A DNA stretch of 64,000 nucleotides from Spirosoma utsteinense (GCF_014282275.1 NZ_VFIA01000005.1:124001-188000); one strand, 5' to 3'. Positions 1-8,254 are shown, counted from the stretch's first letter. Made by a program: numbers and translations. The notes: generated from the sequence alone by a model not told the origin.

Positions 1-929
1 AAGATACCCGCTCGGGTTTCGGCGCGGGCATTGCAGAGCTGGGACGCTCTAACCCCAATGTGATCGCCCTCACCGCCGACCTGGCCGGATCGCTGAAACT
101 CGAAACGTTCATCAAAGAAAATCCCGAGCGCTTCATTCAGTGCGGCATTGCCGAAGCCAACATGATTGGTGTATCGGCGGGGCTGACCATTGGCGGAAAA
201 ATCCCCTTCGCTACTACGTTTGCTAACTTCGCTACGGGTCGGGTTTATGACCAGATTCGGCAGTCGGTAGCTTATTCGAACAAAAATGTTAAAATATGCG
301 CTTCCCATGCGGGTGTAACGCTGGGCGAAGATGGCGCTACGCACCAGATCCTGGAGGATTTGGGCATGATGAAAATGCTGCCTAACATGACCGTTATCAA
401 TCCCTGCGATTATAACCAGACCAAGGCCGCTACCATCGCCATTGCCGCTTACGAAGGGCCCGTTTATCTTCGGTTTGGCCGGCCTGTGATTCCGGTCTTT
501 ACCCCTGCCGACCAGACGTTCGAGATTGGCAAAGCCTGGCACGTTAACGAAGGGTCGGATGTATCGATCTTCTGCACAGGTCACCTGGTTTGGGAATCGA
601 TCAAAGCGGGCGAGATCCTGGCTGCGGAAGGCATCGAAGCGGATATCATCAATATTCACACGATCAAACCCCTCGATGAGGAAGCTATTCTGGCGTCGAT
701 CAGAAAAACGGGCTGCGCCGTATCGGCCGAAGAGCATATGTTCAACGGCGGCTTAGGCGACAGCGTGGCGCAGGTTTTGGCCCGCAATTTCCCCGCCCCG
801 CTGGAATACGTTGGCGTTCATGATACCTTTGGTGAAAGCGGTACGCCCGACGAGCTGATGAAGAAATATGGACTCACTGCCGATAAGATCGTTGAGCAGG
901 TGAAAAAAGTAATGGCCAGAAAACAGTAG
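1..929 (+). CDS. Transketolase C-terminal subunit (5' truncated)
   Basis: The frame is open from base 3 to the TAG at 927-929; the start lies outside the window. The visible 308 residues carry the pyrimidine-binding and C-terminal domains of transketolase, with the conserved CGIAEANM segment (glutamate that activates thiamine diphosphate) and the SHAGVTLGEDGATHQ segment. Many Bacteroidota encode transketolase as two genes, and the visible length fits an almost complete C-terminal subunit, so the N-terminal subunit should lie just upstream. The enzyme transfers two-carbon units in the pentose phosphate pathway. An internal GTG at 60 is not the real start because homologous sequence continues upstream of it. 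The stop codon lies in the left arm of a repeat element. Confidence 0.9.
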   Translation, partial: DTRSGFGAGIAELGRSNPNVIALTADLAGSLKLETFIKENPERFIQCGIAEANMIGVSAGLTIGGKIPFATTFANFATGRVYDQIRQSVAYSNKNVKICASHAGVTLGEDGATHQILEDLGMMKMLPNMTVINPCDYNQTKAATIAIAAYEGPVYLRFGRPVIPVFTPADQTFEIGKAWHVNEGSDVSIFCTGHLVWESIKAGEILAAEGIEADIINIHTIKPLDEEAILASIRKTGCAVSAEEHMFNGGLGDSVAQVLARNFPAPLEYVGVHDTFGESGTPDELMKKYGLTADKIVEQVKKVMARKQ

Positions 930-1035
930 AGAAAGCAACCCCCTGCGTCTCGGGCTCTGGTGCATTCATACTACATCCGGTCAGAAGACGCTTCAATTGC
1001 TAATGCCTGTGAGACGCGAAGGGTCGCGTCTCTAC
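926..1035. repeat. Four-armed GAGACGC palindromic element, copy 1
   Basis: Two palindromic units face each other: a degenerate one at 926-951 (GTAGAGAAAGC ... GCGTCTC) and a better one at 1011-1035 (GAGACGCGA, AGGG, TCGCGTCTC, TAC). Around 60 nt separates them. The architecture matches the perfect copy at 13548-13627. It fills the space between transketolase and the sigma factor gene and may act as a terminator or REP-like mobile element. Confidence 0.7.
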
Positions 1036-1045
1036 CTGTAAACGA

Positions 1046-1618
1046 ATGACTGACGCAGAACTCCTCGCTAAATACCGCGATCCGTCGAGCCGGAATTATG
1101 CCTTTAATCTGCTGGTACGTCAGTACCAGCAGAAAATTTATTGGCATATCCGTAAGATGGTTATCGATCACGACGACGCCGATGATTTGGTGCAGGAAAC
1201 GTTTATAAAAGTGTGGAACAGCCTGGAACAGTTTCGGGGTGATAGTCAGTTATATACCTGGATATACCGGATTGCTACAAACGAATGCCTGAACTTCCTG
1301 AGCAAGAAGCGTCGACGGTTTTTCCTGCCCATTGGCGATGTGGAAGGTGAGTTGATGGAAAAGCTGGAAAGTAATTCCGATTTCGTCACCTCGGGGGGCG
1401 AGTTGAGCGGGGAGCAGATACAGATGAAGCTACAAAAAGCCCTGCTGAAGCTACCCGATAAACAACGGCTGGTCTTTAACATGAAATACTTCGACGACAT
1501 GAAGTACGAAGAGATTTCGGAGATCACGGGTACATCGGTAGGTGCGTTGAAAGCGTCATATCACCTCGCCGTTAAAAAAATCGAGGATTATCTGACAAAA
1601 ACAGACACAACTGATTAA
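1046..1618 (+). CDS. RNA polymerase sigma factor, ECF (sigma-70) family
   Basis: This 190-residue protein has ECF sigma architecture: region 2 at about 20-90, including DDADDLVQETFIKVW, and region 4 at about 135-185, with the YEEISEITGTSVGALKASYH helix-turn-helix. It should direct RNA polymerase to a small regulon. A short protein with one membrane segment and a Spy-like periplasmic protein follow in the same direction, which suggests an envelope-stress sigma/anti-sigma unit. The ATG at 1046 is the first start after the upstream repeat element. The family assignment is firm; the stimulus is unknown. Confidence 0.92.
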   Translation: MTDAELLAKYRDPSSRNYAFNLLVRQYQQKIYWHIRKMVIDHDDADDLVQETFIKVWNSLEQFRGDSQLYTWIYRIATNECLNFLSKKRRRFFLPIGDVEGELMEKLESNSDFVTSGGELSGEQIQMKLQKALLKLPDKQRLVFNMKYFDDMKYEEISEITGTSVGALKASYHLAVKKIEDYLTKTDTTD

Positions 1619-1692
1619 ACCCCAGTCCTCCTGGGCTGTCCAATTCCAAACGACGTAAACAACAAATCGTGTGACTTGTACACACATACCTA

Positions 1693-2157
1693 ATGGATAC
1701 GAATAATCCCTTCCGGCTTGACGAATTACCACCTGAACACCCACTTCGGCAACAGCCGTTTACGGTGCCCGATGGCTACTTCGATCAGTTACCATCCCGC
1801 GTACAGGCCCGTGTTGCGCGTCGGTCTAAACCAGCGTTCTCAATCAGCTGGTCGTGGCAACGAACGGTGACCTCGCTGGCAGGGGCTAGTCTTATCGCTG
1901 TATTGGTCTGGCAAACGCTGCCCCAACGTCAGGAGTCGCTGGGTCGCGAGGCATTGACGGGAGTGAGTGATGACGTCATCGCAGCGTATCTGGACGATCA
2001 GGGTATCGATGCAAACGAACTGGCCGACAGTCAGCAGTTGCATTCGTCGCTGGGCAACGATACGACTGCAATTCAATACCTGAATGTTAAACCGGCCGAC
2101 ATTCAGACATTGATTGACGAACAGACGGCACTGGAACTTCAAAATACAGGCTCCTGA
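1693..2157 (+). CDS. Probable membrane anti-sigma factor
   Basis: The protein has 154 residues, with an N-terminal cytoplasmic part of about 55 residues containing FTVPDGYFDQLPSRV, one hydrophobic segment at about 58-73 and a polar C-terminal part of 80 residues. The F-VP-GYFD-LP pattern is common in short proteins encoded directly after ECF sigma genes in Bacteroidota. Position 75 nt behind the sigma gene and single-pass topology suggest that it holds the sigma factor at the membrane. No zinc-binding HxxxCxxC motif is visible, so it is not a classical ZAS-type anti-sigma factor. The role rests on context. Confidence 0.6.
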   Translation: MDTNNPFRLDELPPEHPLRQQPFTVPDGYFDQLPSRVQARVARRSKPAFSISWSWQRTVTSLAGASLIAVLVWQTLPQRQESLGREALTGVSDDVIAAYLDDQGIDANELADSQQLHSSLGNDTTAIQYLNVKPADIQTLIDEQTALELQNTGS

Positions 2158-2184
2158 ATTTTTAGCATGGTTAATTTTACTGCA

Positions 2185-2622
2185 ATGAAACACGTATGGA
2201 TTGGCTGGCTGATTGTGTTGACCCTGACGGCTCACGCAGCCAGGGCACAGAATGATGTGAACGGTCGCCAGAAGATTGAATCGGCTAAAATTGGTATGAT
2301 TACCAACCGGCTCAACCTCACGACCGATCAGGCTCCGCAGTTTTGGGCCATTTACAATGAATACAACGGAAAGAAGCAGGAGTTGAACCGACGGGTTAGG
2401 CAGCTTAATAACGAGTCTCCCCGAAGCAACGTGAACGATGATCAGTTGCTGAACGGCCTGCGTGAAGTAAATGCGACCAAACAGAAATTAGCCGACCTCG
2501 ACAATGAGTACATGAGTCGGTTTCTGAAGGTTATTACACCAGCTCAGCTGGCAGAGTTATACAAGACCGAACAGGTGTTCAACAAAATGCTGCTCCAGCG
2601 ATTGAACAACCAGAATAAGTAA
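2185..2622 (+). CDS. Spy/CpxP-like periplasmic protein
   Basis: The product has 145 residues when started at ATG 2185, chosen because it begins directly with a signal peptide (MKHVWIGWLIVLTLTAHAARA, cleavage before QND). An upstream in-frame ATG at 2167 would add six residues before it. The mature part is helical and charged, with LNLTTDQAPQFWAIYNEY and a later ITPAQLAELYK segment, resembling LTXXQ-type Spy/CpxP envelope chaperones and sensors of Bacteroidota. It is third in the sigma/anti-sigma unit and could report on envelope damage. Family assignment is moderate because the motif is degenerate. Confidence 0.6.
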   Translation: MKHVWIGWLIVLTLTAHAARAQNDVNGRQKIESAKIGMITNRLNLTTDQAPQFWAIYNEYNGKKQELNRRVRQLNNESPRSNVNDDQLLNGLREVNATKQKLADLDNEYMSRFLKVITPAQLAELYKTEQVFNKMLLQRLNNQNK

Positions 2623-2627
2623 TTTAC

Positions 2628-2695
2628 CACTAAGCCGGGCGGGGTTGGCTGCCATCGTAATGTTACGATGGCAGCCAACCCCGCCCGGCTTAGTG
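2628..2695. terminator. Perfect 33-bp inverted repeat between convergent genes
   Basis: The arms at 2628-2660 and 2663-2695 are exact reverse complements, separated by only TG. The element lies between the Spy-like gene (+) and the LiaF-like gene (-), so it can terminate transcription in both directions. It is much longer than a normal intrinsic terminator and lacks a clear T-run. Confidence 0.8.
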
Positions 2696-2699
2696 ATGT

Positions 2700-3743
2700 T
2701 TAGTACCGTACTACCTTGAAACGGGAGATACCCCCGTCGAAGCGAATAGTCATTTTCTTAGCCGCACTGTCGTAGTTAGGGCTAACAAACTCCCCCCCGC
2801 CAACGTCGGTAAAATCGTCCAGTTGCTCCAGGTTCAGGGCACCATCTTTCTTGATTCGGCAACCTACCTCCTTAGGCACCCGTACGGTAACCGAAGCAGC
2901 CCCAACGTCGAGCTTTACATCCGACATGTCGGCCCTGGCACCTAATTTCAAATCAAGATCGGCAGCGCCGGCAGCCAGTTTCAAACTCCGGACAGCATAG
3001 GCACTTACGTCCAGATCACCCTGCCCTGCTCCAAGTGCCACATCCATAGTCCAGGTAGGCTTGGCGTTCAAATGAACATCGACGCGATTCTCGAATTTAC
3101 CATCCGTCAGATCAACGTTCTGATTCTCTTCGGTTGGTTTGAGTTCAATCGTCGGGATGTGTGTTGTTGCATCCCGGTCGACCGACATAGAGTAGCTGCC
3201 TACATTTTGTTTGGTATCGGCCTTGATAAGTTCTGACGTTGGATCGCTGATGGTGAACCGACCCGCTCCGCCCGACAATTTCAGGACGGCTTCCCGGGTA
3301 TCGTCGGTCATCGACTCCGAAAACGTATTGGACTGCAACGTTTCAGTAACCCGGCGCCGGCGTTCCGATCGGTACGCTTCATCCTTGTTATCGTCGTCGC
3401 TGTTTTCGTCGTCGCTGTCATTATCGCTATCGTTGTTGTTGTCGTCATTATCATCATCGTCGTCGTGGCTCCAGCGCATACCAAAGTTATCGCGGTCATG
3501 GGTGAAGAAACCAAACAGGGTAGTCGGGACGGCTACAGCCAGCATGATGGTTGTAACGAAGGCAGCCGCACTCCCCCGCCGTTCCAGGATGATATTGATA
3601 CCGGCCAGGATAAGCAGCACTGGCCATAGATCCACCAGCGAGTGCCAGTCAACGTCCAGCCAGCCAGCCCGCCGGGCCAGAAACAACACCCCGAACGTCA
3701 GCAGGAATATGCCCCAGAATAAACCATTATTTCGGCGTTGCAT
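2700..3743 (-). CDS. LiaF-like membrane protein with Asp/Asn-rich linker
   Basis: This 347-residue protein starts with up to four membrane segments in the first 85 residues, as in LiaI/LiaF-type transmembrane domains. A strongly acidic low-complexity linker (about residues 93-122, almost only D, N, S and E) follows, then a beta-rich C-terminal domain with repeated LKLAAGAADLDLKLGA-type strands typical of the LiaF/DUF2154 fold. Proteins of this kind sense or damp cell-envelope stress. It follows the PspC gene with a 2-nt gap and is surely cotranscribed with it. The acidic linker might bind cations. Confidence 0.75.
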   Translation of the reverse strand: MQRRNNGLFWGIFLLTFGVLFLARRAGWLDVDWHSLVDLWPVLLILAGINIILERRGSAAAFVTTIMLAVAVPTTLFGFFTHDRDNFGMRWSHDDDDDNDDNNNDSDNDSDDENSDDDNKDEAYRSERRRRVTETLQSNTFSESMTDDTREAVLKLSGGAGRFTISDPTSELIKADTKQNVGSYSMSVDRDATTHIPTIELKPTEENQNVDLTDGKFENRVDVHLNAKPTWTMDVALGAGQGDLDVSAYAVRSLKLAAGAADLDLKLGARADMSDVKLDVGAASVTVRVPKEVGCRIKKDGALNLEQLDDFTDVGGGEFVSPNYDSAAKKMTIRFDGGISRFKVVRY

Positions 3744-3745
3744 GA

Positions 3746-4234
3746 TTAAAGCGGGTTATTGGGATTGTTGAGATCCGATGGGTTGTTCATGTTATTATTC
3801 TGATCGTAGGGAGGCTTAATCCGATCCCGGAAGATCAGCCACAACCCGATGGCAATCAGGATAAACGGCCAGAGATCACCGAAGTCAATATCGAAATAAC
3901 GATCGATGAGGAACATGACGCCAAGCAGAATCAGGATGGCTCCGCCGATGAGTCCCCGGTCGGGTGATGCAGGTTGATTGGGGTTGTATGGATTCATAGA
4001 AAAAATTGGGTTTGAATACACGGTTAGTTGGTTGACAGAAGCCCCGAAGGGTTGCTTTGGCATGGCAATCCACAAGATAGCGTAAATCAGCAGCGCCGGA
4101 AAACCGGGTAGTGGAATGCCGATCAGAAAAAGTAGACGCACCACCGTGCGGTTCAATCCGAAGTACTGGGCTAAGCCCGCACATACGCCCCCAACCATTG
4201 CTTCGTCGGAGATACGTTCCAGTCGTTTATTCAT
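3746..4234 (-). CDS. PspC domain-containing membrane protein
   Basis: The protein has 162 residues. Residues 1-60 are a clear PspC domain (RISDEAMVGGVCAGLAQYFG, then LFLIGIPLPGFPALLIYAILWIAMP). The C-terminal half has two further hydrophobic stretches resembling LiaI/LiaF membrane domains. PspC proteins sit in the inner membrane and take part in the phage-shock or envelope-stress response. It is first in a two-gene unit with the LiaF-like gene and convergent to the sigma unit, so this end of the window appears devoted to envelope homeostasis. Confidence 0.85.
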   Translation of the reverse strand: MNKRLERISDEAMVGGVCAGLAQYFGLNRTVVRLLFLIGIPLPGFPALLIYAILWIAMPKQPFGASVNQLTVYSNPIFSMNPYNPNQPASPDRGLIGGAILILLGVMFLIDRYFDIDFGDLWPFILIAIGLWLIFRDRIKPPYDQNNNMNNPSDLNNPNNPL

Positions 4235-4273
4235 GGCCTTGTTTGCCGGATCGCCGGCCCGTTAAAACCGTAA

Positions 4274-4281
4274 CAAACGTA
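4274..4281 (-). promoter_or_regulatory. Bacteroidota-type -7 box (TACGTTTG) for pspC
   Basis: Read on the minus strand, these bases are TACGTTTG, matching the TAnnTTTG -7 consensus of the Bacteroidota main sigma factor, 39 nt before the pspC ATG. No convincing -33 TTTG was found. Confidence 0.4.
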
Positions 4282-4418
4282 GCAGGTTGTCCAATTCGGT
4301 GGAAATAGAACTGGACAGATGGACGCGGCTATTGATGGAAGTGTGTTTTCAATGATAGTAGGTTATACACAGTAGCGAAATAGGGGCTAACTAGTGGCCT
4401 ACCTTAGCCACCTACTCC

Positions 4419-5057
4419 TTACTCTTCCACCTCGATGGCTTCCAGCACATCCATCAGCTCCCCAAATTCCTTGTTACCCGGTTGTTCTTCATTACCACCA
4501 CTGAGCGCAATCCCCTGCACGGGTAGGTCGGTTAGCAGTTCATGAACGTTGTTGGCGGAAATTCCGGTACCGAGCAAAACCGGGTAACGGCCGGCCAGCC
4601 GCTGGAGAACCGCTTTAAGATCAGTGTCGAGATGAAGCGGGCCATTACTTTCGAGCAAGATGTACTCGGCTCCGGCTGAACCCGTTTTAAACAGGGTTTC
4701 TAGTTGGTCGAGGGTCAGTTGTGATAGATCGACGCGTAGAATGAGTCGAAGTCCATCAGGACGGTTACCAAACGTACTCAGGTACGGTAGCATCGCTCCT
4801 TCATCGACCTGTAACAGATCGGGCTGGTAGGCATCAAGCAATTGTTCGATGATGCCGACATCGGTCGACGTCGTTTCGCCAACGATCAGCACACCGGCTA
4901 CCCACGAACGCATTTCCGCAAAGGTGGCGGGCGCTACATAATTTGCGGAATCGGCATCCATTGAAAAGCCAAGCATATCGACGCCCATTCCGGCACAGTA
5001 GCGGGCATCACTCAGATTCGTAACGTTAGATATTTTGACAAGGGTTTTCAGGGCCAT
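4419..5057 (-). CDS. TrpF-like (beta/alpha)8-barrel protein, catalytic residues altered
   Basis: Starting at ATG 5057 the product has 212 residues, the usual length of phosphoribosylanthranilate isomerase. The frame extends to 5198, but that extension is not TrpF-like and would run into the regulatory block of the next gene. N-terminal VKISNVTNLSDARYCAGMG aligns with TrpF KICG-TN-EDA, and the C-terminal IALSGGNEEQPGNKE matches the phosphate-binding end. The catalytic Cys of KICG is Ser here, and the catalytic Asp (LLD in TrpF) is replaced in ILLESNG. No trp genes are adjacent. It is probably a paralogue with another or lost activity. Confidence 0.65.
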   Translation of the reverse strand: MALKTLVKISNVTNLSDARYCAGMGVDMLGFSMDADSANYVAPATFAEMRSWVAGVLIVGETTSTDVGIIEQLLDAYQPDLLQVDEGAMLPYLSTFGNRPDGLRLILRVDLSQLTLDQLETLFKTGSAGAEYILLESNGPLHLDTDLKAVLQRLAGRYPVLLGTGISANNVHELLTDLPVQGIALSGGNEEQPGNKEFGELMDVLEAIEVEE

Positions 5058-5160
5058 GGTTGCAGGTACCGGTCTGTTAGTAACAATGATCAGGATACAA
5101 AATAGAGAGGTGAAGGTACGGGTAAGCCACCAATTGTAGGACGTTTCCAGGTTAAACCCC

Positions 5161-5197
5161 TGTTCATAGCCGGACACATATTGTACGATTTCGGACA
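5161..5197 (+). promoter_or_regulatory. Tandem GKACA dyads upstream of padR 1
   Basis: Four half-sites alternate in direction: TGTTC, N6, GGACA, N5, TGTAC, N6, GGACA. The same 37-bp design recurs at 14556-14592 and 22680-22716, always ahead of a padR-permease pair. The two dyad centres are 21 bp apart, two helical turns, as expected for an upstream activator site. The activator is not in the window. Confidence 0.6.
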
Positions 5198-5249
5198 TGG
5201 CGTAGCCGCTCGAACCTACCTGATGAGCCAGAAAACGTGATTACATCAA

Positions 5250-5266
5250 TTGGCACCTCATTTGAT
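5250..5266 (+). promoter_or_regulatory. Sigma-54-like promoter of padR 1
   Basis: TTGGCAC, five bases, then TTGAT fits the -24/-12 spacing of sigma-54 promoters (TTGGCAC-N5-TTGCW), with the -12 C replaced. It begins 52 nt after the tandem dyads and ends about 30 nt before the padR ATG. Confidence 0.5.
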
Positions 5267-5295
5267 CGACAATATGAGATTAAATATCATTTTCT

Positions 5296-5634
5296 ATGAA
5301 GAGGGCCTTTTTGGGGGAGTTTGAAGAAGTGGTCCTGCTGACGGTAGCCATCCTTGACGAAGGGGCTTACGGGGTTACAATCACGCAGGAGATCGAGCAG
5401 AAGACCGGTCGGTCGGTTGGTTTCAGTACCGTGCATACCACCCTGCAACGGCTGGCCGAAAAAGGCTTTCTATCATCCCGAATGGGTGGGGCTACCGCCG
5501 AGCGGGGTGGCCGGCGCAAACGATTTTTTACCGTCACGGCTACTGGTCGGAAAGCGTTGCTGGACGTGAAGCAGGTACGGGAGGAATTATGGGGATCGCT
5601 TCCGCCACAGACGCTGCAACTCATGGGTAGCTGA
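5296..5634 (+). CDS. PadR family transcriptional regulator (copy 1)
   Basis: This 112-residue protein is mainly a PadR winged helix: LGEFEEVVLLTVAILDEGAYGVTI, then HTTLQRLAEKGFLSS and a basic wing (ERGGRRKRFFTVTATGRKAL). It lacks the long C-terminal dimerisation helices of larger PadR proteins. The permease ATG follows 2 nt after its stop, so the two are translationally linked. By analogy with other PadR proteins next to transporters it probably represses the transporter and responds to a ligand. Copies 2 and 3 at 14699 and 22813 are close paralogues with the same upstream block. Confidence 0.9.
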   Translation: MKRAFLGEFEEVVLLTVAILDEGAYGVTITQEIEQKTGRSVGFSTVHTTLQRLAEKGFLSSRMGGATAERGGRRKRFFTVTATGRKALLDVKQVREELWGSLPPQTLQLMGS

Positions 5635-5636
5635 TT

Positions 5637-8252
5637 ATGCGAACGAACAGGCATCATTCTCCGCCCCGATGGGCAACTACCCTGCTCGGTTGGTGGACCG
5701 ATCCCAACACACGAGAAGAAGTCGAGGGTGACTTACTCGAACTCTACAACCACTGGGTGCAAACAGTGGGCAAACGGAAAGCCGATTGGCGCTACAGCCT
5801 GAGCGCGCTCAAATTGCTGCGGCCGCTGGCCAGAAAGCAATCAAACCAACCCGAAACGACACCCTTTTCACTAAGCGCTGATATGGTCCGCAATTATTTA
5901 AAAATCGCCTTCCGAAACCTGGTCAAGAACAAGGTGTATTCCTTTATCAACATTTTCGGACTGGCAGCGGGTATGGCCGTGGCAATGCTCATTGGCCTCT
6001 GGATTTTCGATGAGCTCGCCTTCGACAAACACACGAAAAACTACGACCGTATTGCACAGCTTTGGCAATTTGTCAAGTTCGACGTTGAAAAATCATCCTA
6101 CGATGCGGTACCTATTCCACTGGCCGAAGAACTTCGGAGCAACTATCCCGATTTTGAAGCGGTCAGTCTATCGGCGCAACGAAGCGGTATTCTGGCCGCT
6201 GGCGAGAAGAAGTTTGTAAAGACCGGCAATTACGTGGAGCCGGATTTTACAAAAATGCTGTCGCTTAATATGCTGGCAGGCTCGGCAGCTGGTCTCAATG
6301 ACGTTAACGCAATATTGCTTTCCGAATCGGTCGCCAACGCCTTGTTCGATTCAAATCCTATCAATAAACTACTCAAACTGGATAATAAGCAGACGATGAA
6401 AGTCGTCGGCATCTACAGCGACTTTCCGGACAATAGCACCTTCAAGAATGTACTGTTCATAGCGCCCTGGAAATTGCTTCTAGCGACGAATGATGACACC
6501 AGGAGCCAGCAAGACCAATGGGATAGCAATTCGTACCAGATTCTTGCCCAGCTCAAACCGGGTGCAGATTTCGGGCAGGTATCGGCCAAGATCAAGGACA
6601 TCCGGATGAAACGGGATGACCCGCCAGCCTACAAGCCTGAATTCTTCCTGCATCCGATGAGCAAATGGCATTTATACCGAGAATTTAAAGACGGTGTCAA
6701 TACGGGTGGGTTCATTACGTTTGTCCGGCTTTTTGGTATTATTGGTAGTATTGTACTCCTCCTGGCCTGTATCAACTTCATGAATCTGAGCACCGCCCGA
6801 AGTGAGAAGCGGGCCAAAGAAGTAGGCATCAGGAAAGCAGTAGGTTCCGTTCGAAGTCAGTTGATTGCTCAGTTCTTTATTGAATCGATCTCAACAACCC
6901 TGCTGGCCTTCCTGCTGGCTATTCTGTTCGTTCAGCTTGCGCTACCCATTTTCAATCAGATCGCCGATAAGAAGATAGCCATCTTGTGGCTAAATCCGTG
7001 GTTCTGGTTCTCCGGCCTTGGCTTTAGCCTGTTCACCGGGCTCATTGCCGGTAGTTACCCTGCTTTGTATTTATCCTCATTTCAGCCGGTTAAAGTCTTG
7101 AAGGGAATATTCCGGACCAACCGGTATGCGGCCATTCCCCGACGGGTTTTGGTAGGGTTTCAGTTTACCGTTTCCGTTGTTCTGATTATCGGCACTATCA
7201 TTGTTTTTCGACAAATCGAACACGCTAAAGACCGCCCGATTGGGTACAGCCGACAGGGTTTGATTGAAATAAAAATGAATACCCCCGAATTAGCAAGCCG
7301 TTACGAAGCCATACGAAACGACATGCTTACAACAGGGGCGGTTACTGACATGTCTGAATCATCGGGCTCTGTCACTGTTCAGTACGGTGGAACGACGGAT
7401 TTCTCCTGGCGAACCAAAACGCCCGACATGCATCCGCTGGTCATGTCGAATTTCGTAACGCATGACTATGGCAAAACGGTAGGCTGGCGTTTGCTGACGG
7501 GCCGGGATTTCTCCAGGGCTTTCTCGACCGACACGGCCGCTATGATCTTAAACGAAGCAGCCGTAAAACTAATGGGGTTTTCAACCCCGTTGGGTGAACT
7601 GATCCATCAGGGAGGGCGACACTACAAAGTTATTGGCGTGATCAAAGACATGCTCAAAGAAGACCCCTTCAAACCCGCTAACCCGTCCTTTTTTGTATTG
7701 AGCTATGCTAACATCAACACGATCAATGTAAAGCTGGCTCCACAGCTCCCCACCAGCGAGGCCCTGGCGAAGGTAGAACAGGTACTTAAAGCCTATGATC
7801 CACTAACTCCCTTTGAGTACAAATTTGTGGATGACGAGTTTAGCCAAAAATTTGGCTTTGAGGAGCGCATTGGCAAACTGGCAGGTGGCTTTGCCAGTTT
7901 GGCCATCCTGATCAGTTGCCTGGGTCTGTTCGGGTTGGCCTCCTTCATAGCCGAACAACGTACCAAAGAAATCGGAATCCGAAAAGTCCTTGGTGCATCG
8001 GTATTCAACGTCTGGCGGCTACTCTCAACGGAGTTCGTACTACTGGTTCTTGCTGCTTTCTGTCTGGCAACGCCTATCGCTTATTACCTGCTTTCAGACT
8101 GGCTGCAGAACTACCAGTACCGAACGGATTTATCGTGGTGGGTTTTTGCAGGCGCAGGGGCGGGCGCACTGGCCGTTACTCTACTCACAATCAGCTTTCA
8201 GAGTGTCAAAGCGGCCCTGATGAATCCAGTAAAAAGCTTACGGAGCGAATAA
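5637..8252 (+). CDS. Orphan ABC-type permease, FtsX/MacB family with prefix domain (1)
   Basis: The product has 871 residues. Residues 8-65 form a cytoplasmic permease prefix domain (PPRWATTLLGWW, EEVEGDLLELY). A MacB-like half follows (membrane segment at about 103-124, large periplasmic domain, three membrane segments to about 490), then a second half (segment at about 506-528, periplasmic domain, three segments at 750-860). The C-terminus ends KAALMNPVKSLRSE, shared by the paralogues. No ABC ATPase or membrane-fusion gene is near, so it is an orphan permease. It is likely involved in export or envelope mechanotransmission of MacB type; substrate unknown. Confidence 0.88.
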   Translation: MRTNRHHSPPRWATTLLGWWTDPNTREEVEGDLLELYNHWVQTVGKRKADWRYSLSALKLLRPLARKQSNQPETTPFSLSADMVRNYLKIAFRNLVKNKVYSFINIFGLAAGMAVAMLIGLWIFDELAFDKHTKNYDRIAQLWQFVKFDVEKSSYDAVPIPLAEELRSNYPDFEAVSLSAQRSGILAAGEKKFVKTGNYVEPDFTKMLSLNMLAGSAAGLNDVNAILLSESVANALFDSNPINKLLKLDNKQTMKVVGIYSDFPDNSTFKNVLFIAPWKLLLATNDDTRSQQDQWDSNSYQILAQLKPGADFGQVSAKIKDIRMKRDDPPAYKPEFFLHPMSKWHLYREFKDGVNTGGFITFVRLFGIIGSIVLLLACINFMNLSTARSEKRAKEVGIRKAVGSVRSQLIAQFFIESISTTLLAFLLAILFVQLALPIFNQIADKKIAILWLNPWFWFSGLGFSLFTGLIAGSYPALYLSSFQPVKVLKGIFRTNRYAAIPRRVLVGFQFTVSVVLIIGTIIVFRQIEHAKDRPIGYSRQGLIEIKMNTPELASRYEAIRNDMLTTGAVTDMSESSGSVTVQYGGTTDFSWRTKTPDMHPLVMSNFVTHDYGKTVGWRLLTGRDFSRAFSTDTAAMILNEAAVKLMGFSTPLGELIHQGGRHYKVIGVIKDMLKEDPFKPANPSFFVLSYANINTINVKLAPQLPTSEALAKVEQVLKAYDPLTPFEYKFVDDEFSQKFGFEERIGKLAGGFASLAILISCLGLFGLASFIAEQRTKEIGIRKVLGASVFNVWRLLSTEFVLLVLAAFCLATPIAYYLLSDWLQNYQYRTDLSWWVFAGAGAGALAVTLLTISFQSVKAALMNPVKSLRSE

Positions 8253-8254
8253 TC

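Noticed and set aside
3211-3771. Long plus-strand frame opposite the LiaF-like gene
   Set aside because: Its serine-rich text is the complement of the Asp-codon tract; the minus-strand protein has clear membrane and LiaF-type domains.
4384-4413. GGCTAA/TTAGCC pair as terminator of the TrpF-like gene
   Set aside because: The stem is only 6 bp with a 13-nt loop and no T-run, so it is too weak to annotate.
5058-5198. N-terminal extension of the TrpF-like gene
   Set aside because: It is not TrpF-like and would place coding sequence over the conserved dyad block of padR 1.
7916-8254. Upstream extension of the permease 2 frame
   Set aside because: It overlaps the 3' end of permease 1 in another frame, and ATG 8255 gives the expected prefix-domain N-terminus 2 nt after the previous stop.
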